This document shows, one piece after another, positions 58,660 to 64,000 of a stretch of 64,000 bases of DNA; position 1 is the first letter of the stretch, and every line of letters starts with the position of its first letter. The notes beneath the pieces are model-generated. The model did no database searches. It worked only from the letters and a program-made list of their open reading frames with translations, and was not told the DNA's origin. Origin of the DNA: Bufo bufo (Eukaryota; Chordata; Amphibia; Anura; Bufonidae); assembly GCF_905171765.1 (NCBI RefSeq), contig NC_053390.1, positions 583,136,471 through 583,200,470 on the forward strand. Direction: 5' to 3'. The translations under genes were made by a program, and so were the position numbers.

Positions 58660-59488
58660 TTAAAGGGTTTCTACCACCACATTTTGACCTAATTAGCTGT
58701 CTGACACTAGCGATCTGCTAGTGTCTGCTGTACCTAAACATGCTATTGTAATACCTTTCTCTGCAGCGGTTACCCTAAAAAACGACCTTTTATTGCTATG
58801 CAAATGAGCCTCTAGGTGCTATGGGGGCGTCTTTTCCGCACCTAGAGGCTCCGTCTACTCACCATGTCTGCCGCCCAGCTCGTCCCTCCAGCCCGCCCAT
58901 CTCCTCTAGATTGACAGCCTCCATCGCGGCCGAATTCTCGTGCCTGCATCGTGTGCGTCTGTATTCGGCGCAGGCGCAGTGACTGTCGGATCGCTCCCTG
59001 CGCCGGCATCTCCACTGCGCCTGCGCCGATGACGTCAGAGTGCTCCCAGGAACAGACGACGCCCGGCCTCAAGCAGTGGAGATGCACAGGCGCAGTGGAG
59101 ATGCGCAGGCGCAGTGGAGATGTGTAGGCGCAGTGGAGATGCCGGCGCAGGGAGCGGTCTGACAGTGACTGCGCCTGCGCTGAATACAGACGCACACGAC
59201 GCAGGCGCGAGAATTCGGCCGCGATGGAGGCTGTCAATCTAGAGGAGATGGGCGGGCTGGAGGGACGAGCTGGGCGGCAGACATGGTGAGTAGACGGAGC
59301 CTCTAGGTGCTGAAAAGACGCCCCCATAGCACCTAGAGGCTCATTTGCATAGCAATAAAAGTTCATTTTTTAGGGTAACTGCTGCAGAGAAAAGTATTAC
59401 AATAGCATGGTTAGGTACAGAAGACACTAGCAGATCGCTAGTGTCTGACATCTAATTAGGTCAAAATGTGGTGGTAGAAACCCTTTAA
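58660..59488. mobile_element. T2-type fold-back MITE with GC-rich core and CRE-like site
   Basis: TTAAAGGGTTTCTACCACCA on the left and its inverse GGTGGTAGAAACCCTTTAA on the right; TTAA at 58660-58663 and 59485-59488. Long arms continue through GTCTGACACTAGCGATCTGC. The core (58920-59230) is GC-rich with TGACGTCA at 59030-59037 and repeats of GGCGCAGTGGAGATG. A 174-residue minus frame crosses it but is arginine/serine-biased and follows the palindrome, so I do not call it a gene. Confidence 0.9.
59074..59151 (+). repeat. 19-bp tandem repeat in MITE core
   Basis: CGCAGTGGAGATG plus CACAGG, CGCAGG or TGTAGG, about four units. It creates several GCGCAGGCGCA words that resemble the NRF-1 palindrome. 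Confidence 0.8.
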
Positions 59489-60768
59489 TAATTCTTTCAA
59501 TCACCTTAAAATACCTATCTGGGATCCAAACTGGAGAGTTCTTAAAGAGATAGAGTAACTGAGGGAGAATCACCATCTTAACTAGAGATATTCTATCAGC
59601 CTTTGATAAAGATAAACAAAGCCACGTTGTTATTTTTAACCTTAACTTATTTATCAATGGCATCAAGTTAAGCGGAATAAAATTGTCCACCCTAGGGGAG
59701 ACTGTGATACCAAGATACTCAAAGGAGTCAGCAATTTTCAGAGTGTTCAGAGGACTATCATTGGGGAATGCAAATTTATCTAAGGGCATAGTTGTTATAT
59801 CTAGTGGCATAATCGTGGTTTTGTCCCAATTTACCTCCAGAACTGAGGCTTCTCCAAGAGTTTATCGTTTGCATAATAGTTAACAAAGTAGAGTTTGTCT
59901 GTTGGACATAAAATAAAATATCATCAGCGTATAGAGAGATGCGATCTTCCGTTCCCAATACCCCAAACCCTAGTATCCTAAGGTCTTGTCTGACCCTGGC
60001 AGCCAAAGCTTCAATATAGATATCAAACAGAAGAGGAGAGATTGGACATCCCTGGCGGGTGCCTCTAGTCATGGAAAAACCTTTTGTAAGATGTCCATTT
60101 ATGTTGAATCTTGCGGTAGGAGATGTATAAAGAAGTTTAACCATATTAATAAACCTAGGGCCAAAGCCCATCCTATGTAGCACTCTCCATAGAAATCCCC
60201 ACTCAACTCTATCAAAAGCCTTAGACGCATCTATAGACAAAATAGATTGTGAAGGCCCTCCAGAGGTCTGTATATTAGAAAAAAGACAATGTAAATTATA
60301 ATGAGTCCCCTTATTAGGAATAAAGCCATTTTGGTCTGGATGTATAATTGATGTCATAACACTAGATAGCCTCGTAGCTAAGATTTTAGAATAAAGTTTA
60401 ACATCTGTGTTAAGTAAAGAAATAGGTCTATAAGATCTCAACTCATTAGGGACTTTTCCCTTCTTTAATATGTTAACTGTTATCACGGCCTCTGTCATCG
60501 TTTCTGGGAGGACTCCTTTTATTGAATCAGAGAGTGTTCTCCACAGATGGGGAAAAACAACCTCCCCGTATTTACGATAAAACTCATACGGGAGTCCATC
60601 CAATCCGGGGGAAGAGTTACCTGAACAGGCCTTCATTGCATCCTCTATCTCTTTGGGGCACAGGTCCATCTCCAAGCGTTCCTTTTGCCCATCTGTAAGA
60701 ACCGGAAGGGTAACAGAGTCCAAGTATGAGTCCATCGCAGCCTCTGAGAGGACACTCTCTGAATCATA
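59427..60768 (-). pseudogene. L1-like reverse transcriptase region
   Basis: Minus strand, right to left: NSSPGLDGLPYEFYRKY, RPISLLNTDVKLYSKI, DQNGFIPNKG, IDASKAFDRVEW, GTRQGCPISPLLFDIYIEAL and ISLYADDILFY (catalytic DD, about 59925). Then, in a second frame, FEYLGITVS and TTWLCLSLSKADRISL. These are RT blocks of the L1/Tx1 clade. A frame change follows the YADD block near 59830, and TTAA-MITE sequence cuts the gene at 59488. The reading is otherwise open for over 300 codons. It would copy LINE RNA onto nicked target DNA. Confidence 0.85.
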
Positions 60769-60770
60769 TA

Positions 60771-61624
60771 CAGTACAGACCAAAAGTTAGGACACACCTT
60801 CTCATTCAAAGAGTTTTCTTTATTTTCATGACTATGAAAATTGTAGATTCACACTGAAGGCATCAAAACTATGAATTAACACATGTGGAATTATATACAT
60901 AACAAACAAGTGTGAAACAACTGAAAATATGTCATATTCTAGGTTCTTCAAAGTAGCCACCTTTTGCTTTGATTACTGCTTTGCACACTCTTGGTATTCT
61001 CTTGATGAGCTTCAAGAGGTAGTCCCCTGAAATGGTTTTCACTTCACAGGTGTGCCCTGTCAGGTTTAATAAGTGGGATTTCTTGCCTTATAAATGGGAT
61101 TGGGACCATCAGTGGCGTTGAGGAGAAGTCAGGTGGATACACAGCTGATAGTCCTACTGAATAGACTGTTATAATTTGTATTATGGCAAGAAAAAAGCAG
61201 CTAAGTAAAGAAAAACGAGTGGCCATCATTACTTTAAGAAATGAAGGTCAGTCAGTCAGCTGAAAAATTGGGAAAACTTTGAAAGTAAGGGCTATTTGAC
61301 CATGAAGGAGAGTGATGAGGTGCTGCGCCAGATGACCTGGCCTCCACAGTCACCGGACCTGAACCCAATCGAGATGGTTTGGGGTGAGCTGGACCGCAGA
61401 GTGAAGGCAAAAGGGCCAACAAGTGCTAAGCATCTCTGGGAACTCCTTCAAGACTGTTGGAAGACCATTTCAGGTGACTACCTCTTGAAGCTCATCAAGA
61501 GAATGCCAAGAGTGTGCAAAGCAGTAATCAAAGCAAAAGGTGGCTACTTTGATGCCTTCATAGTCATGAAAATAAGGAAAACTCTTTAAATGAGAAGGTG
61601 TGTCCAAACTTTTGGTCTGTACTG
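60771..61624 (+). mobile_element. Internally deleted Tc1 transposon
   Basis: Ends CAGTACAGACCAAAAGTTAG and its inverse CCAAACTTTTGGTCTGTACTG, flanked by TA (60769-60770, 61625-61626). Only 854 bases long, so about half of the element is deleted. It lies in the L1-like LINE between the RT and endonuclease parts. Confidence 0.9.
61183..61589 (+). pseudogene. Tc1 transposase remnant with internal deletion
   Basis: The N-terminal start MARKKQLSKEKRVAIITLRN at 61183 runs to about 61260. After a deletion the C-terminal part follows with [20 protein letters not shown] (the third catalytic residue) and CKAVIKAKGGYFDAF. The first two catalytic aspartates are missing. It might still bind the element ends, but it cannot cut. 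Confidence 0.85.
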
Positions 61625-61737
61625 TAGTTCAGAAACATATTTGATAAATACTTCTATTATTCCCTCCTGATCTTCCACAATAGTACTATCGGGCCTACGG
61701 ATACTACGGATCTCTTTCTTTGGATCCTGGCTTGCTA

Positions 61738-62400
61738 TTACTCTAGCCAGCATCTTCCCAGGGCGACGTGCCTCTTAAAAATATTTTTGTCCTCTAAAGA
61801 ACAGCTTCTGTTGTGCTTTATCCAGAAGAAGCTTGTCTTCTGCATAATCTCTCTGCCTTCCTCTGTTCTTCCCTTGGCATACCTAGCCATTCCTACAGCG
61901 GCTGCTTCCTCTAGTTCTTTCTCCTTCATAGCATAGCGTTTGCTCAGATTTTCAATTGTGCTGATAAAAATCCCTCTAATAAATGCTTTAAACGCATCCC
62001 AGATATATTGAGATTTAGCTGAGGCATAATTCCTATCCCAAAAGGAAATATTCTCCTTTTCTATCTGATTATGATTATCAATTATTAATAGCCAATGGGG
62101 ATTCAATCTAAATGGGGGTTTCGCTCTAGAATCATTCCCAATCATACACAGCTCTATTAAGAAGGGAACATGATCTGAAATGGATCTGGCCTCGTATTTC
62201 ATCCGCTTAACACAATTTAGATAACCTTTATCAAGGTCAGATCAATTCTAGACATAGAGCTTCCAGATTTACTGACACAGGAAAAGGCTCTTTTTTCTTT
62301 AAATAGATATTCCCAGACATCCACGAGGCCCACCTCCTGGCAAAAACGAGGCTGTGGGGACCCCTGGACCGGGGAGCACCCATTCCCTCCAGTAGAAATC
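61738..62400 (-). pseudogene. L1-like endonuclease C-terminal end and linker
   Basis: The minus strand shows KSGSSMSRIDL (about 62260), then ARSISDHVPFLIEL (62195-62150), the SDH catalytic block of APE-type endonucleases. A lysine/glutamate-rich linker leads towards the RT. A frame break lies near 62215. Sequence upstream of the SRID block is cut off at about 62400. Confidence 0.75.
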
Positions 62401-62401
62401 C

Positions 62402-64000
62402 TATCTACCTCAGGCAGAAGAAAAACTAGCTCAGTCTATGAAAAAAGGGGATAAGACATTCTTCAGATATATAAATGAAAAAAGGAAATTAAAACAAGGA
62501 ATAACTAAATTAAAAACAAAGGACGGAAGGTATGTAGAAGAGAATAAAGGGCTAGCCGACTGCCTTAATGAATACTTCTGTTCAGTTTTTACAAAAGAAA
62601 AAGGAGAAGGACCTCCACTAGAAAGAATGACTATTAAATCCTATGATTCATGTATCTTTACAGAGGAAGATGTTCTAAGTTTGCTGTCTAAGGTGAAGAC
62701 GGATAAGTCACAGAGGCCTGATGAGATACACCCAAAATTATTAAAAGAGCTTAGTGGTGAGCTGGCAAAACTGTTAACAGATTTATTTAACCAATCATTA
62801 GTAACAGGAGTCGTCCCGGAAGATTGGAAATTGGCAAATGTCGTGCCCATTCACAAGAAAGGTAGTAGGGAGGAATCGAGCAACTGTAGACCAGTGAGTC
62901 TGACATCAATAGTAGGCAAATTAATGGAAACCCTATTAAAGGATAGGATTGTGGAACATCTAAAATCCCATGGATTGCAAGATGAAAAACAACATGGGTT
63001 TACTTCAGGGAGATCATGTCAAACAAATCTTATAGATTTTTTTGACTGGGTGAATAAAATAATAGACGGTGGAGGTGCAGTAGACATCGCATATCTAGAT
63101 TTTAGTAAGGCTTTTGACACTGTCCCACATAGAAGACTTATCAATAAACTGCAGTCATTGAGCATGGACTCCCATATTGTTGAGTGGATTAGGCAGTGGC
63201 TGAGTGACAGACAACAGAGGGTTGTAGTCAATGGAGAACATTCAAAACAAGGTAATGTTACCAGTGGGGTTCCACAGGGATCTGTACTGGGACCGATTTT
63301 GTTTAATATCTTCATAAGTGATATTGCAAAAGGCCTCGCTGGTAAGGTTTGTCTTTTTGCTGATGACACAAAGATATGTAACAGGGTTGATGTTCCTGGA
63401 GGGAAACGCCAAATGGAAAAGGATTTAGGAAAACTAGAAGAATGGTCAGAACTCTGGAAACTGAAATTTAATGTGGATAAGTGCAAGATAATGCACCTGG
63501 GGCGTAAAAACCCAAGGGCAGAATATAGAATATTTGACACAGTCCTGACCTCAGTATCTGAGGAAAGGGATTTAGGAGTAATTATTTCAGAAGACTTAAA
63601 GGTGGGAAGACAATGTAATAGAGCAGCACGAAATGCCAGCAGAATGCTTGGATGTATAGGGAGAGGTATAAGCAGTAGAAAGAGTGAAGTGCTTATGCCG
63701 CTGTACAGAACACTGGTGAGACCTCACTTGGAGTATTGTGCGCAGTACTGGAGGCCATATCTCCAGAAGGATATAGATACTCTAGAGAGAGTTCAGAGAA
63801 GAGCTACTAAACTAGTACATGGATTGCAGGATAAAACTTACCAGGAAAGGTTAAAGGACCTTAATATGTATAGCTTGGAAGAAAGAAGAGACAGAGGGGA
63901 TATGATAGAAACTTTTAAATACATAAAGGGAATCAACTCGGTAAAGGAAGAGAGCATATTTAAAAGAAGAAAAACTACCACAAGAGGACACAGTTTTAAA
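62402..64000 (+). CDS. CR1-like LINE reverse transcriptase, open to window end
   Basis: An open frame of 533 codons without a stop, running off the right edge. The 5' end is truncated: the reading starts in the linker before the RT. Motifs: LLKELSGELAKLLTDLFNQS, PEDWKLANVVPIHKKGSR, RPVSLTSIVGKLME, QHGFTSGRSC, AYLDFSKAFDTVPH, SGVPQGSVLGPILFNIF and LFADDTKI (catalytic DD, about 63362). Then WSELWKLKFNVDKCKIMHLG, RTLVRPHLEYCAQYW and RVQRRATKL. These are CR1/jockey-clade blocks. No in-frame stop suggests a recent insertion. Upstream coding and the endonuclease are absent, so it is a dead-on-arrival copy. Confidence 0.88.

Larger units (their letters stand above)
57411..62400 (-). mobile_element. 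L1/Tx1-like LINE, minus strand, interrupted twice
   Basis: A T-run at 57411-57419 is the minus-strand poly(A) tail. From there the element runs to about 62400 with ORF2 pieces in the correct order: C-terminal zinc-like region, RT, endonuclease end. The T2 MITE (58660-59488) and Tc1 relic (60771-61624) interrupt it. It is 5'-truncated inside the endonuclease domain, where the CR1-like sequence starts. Confidence 0.8.

Noticed and set aside
58842..59366. 174-residue minus-strand frame in the MITE core
   Set aside because: It spans a palindrome and tandem repeats, is rich in R, S and P, and shows no domain. It is explained by GC-rich repeat composition.
63019..63540. 173-residue minus-strand frame
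   Set aside because: It is antisense to the clear CR1-like RT frame on the plus strand.

Overview
The window looks like repeat-rich intergenic or intronic DNA from a frog or toad (anuran amphibian). I find no host exon. Nearly every stretch I can interpret is a transposable element or its wreckage. The mix points to an anuran: TTAA-flanked fold-back elements with TTAAAGG ends (the T2/Kolobok type described in Xenopus), several Tc1 families, a piggyBac relative with a long non-coding tail, Neptune-type Penelope elements with GIY-YIG nucleases, hAT elements, a Ngaro tyrosine-recombinase retrotransposon, and L1-like and CR1-like LINEs. The species cannot be fixed from the sequence alone.

Layout, left to right. 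1-1.5 kb: hAT-derived ends and a 42-bp minisatellite around a CR1/L2-like LINE scrap. 1.5-5.4 kb: a piggyBac transposase pseudogene with its non-coding 3' arm, which includes a 398-bp tandem duplication. 5.4-7.3 kb: an old Ty3/gypsy integrase split by a solo LTR. 7.3-21.3 kb: a left-truncated hAT-like element opened by three separate insertions. These are a Tc1 element (itself carrying a palindromic Penelope element), a second copy of the same hAT-like family, and a solo LTR. 23.0-27.4 kb: a T2-type TTAA element holding a piggyBac-like TTAA element, which holds another T2 fold-back and two Harbinger-type MITEs. 27.5-34.5 kb: a 7-kb hAT transposon with a perfect 8-bp target duplication, a decayed transposase, a nested solo LTR and a nested hAT. 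35.0-37.5 kb: a T2 MITE and a 5'-truncated Penelope element. 37.7-40.0 kb: a piggyBac-like non-coding relic. 40.7-46.7 kb: a nearly full-length Ngaro element. 47.3-50.1 kb: two Tc1 elements end to end. 52.8-55.5 kb: another TTAA element with a tRNA-like repeat, then a Harbinger MITE. 55.9-56.2 kb: a T2 MITE. 57.4-62.4 kb: an inverted L1-like LINE with a T2 MITE and a Tc1 relic inside it. 62.4-64.0 kb: a CR1-like LINE with an open reading frame running off the window.

The Ngaro element is the most system-like unit. Between split direct repeats (A1 ... B1-A2-B2) it carries a gag-like ORF with a CCCH finger, RT-RNase H, a tyrosine recombinase whose frame and catalytic residues are intact, and a downstream SGNH-hydrolase-like ORF. 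The gag, RT-RNase H and hydrolase reading frames are broken in this copy.

The nested insertions, most with clean target-site duplications, give a readable relative chronology. The Penelope element has near-identical inverted arms that each carry a hammerhead-ribozyme-like motif. All family names rest on motifs read by eye; no database search was run.
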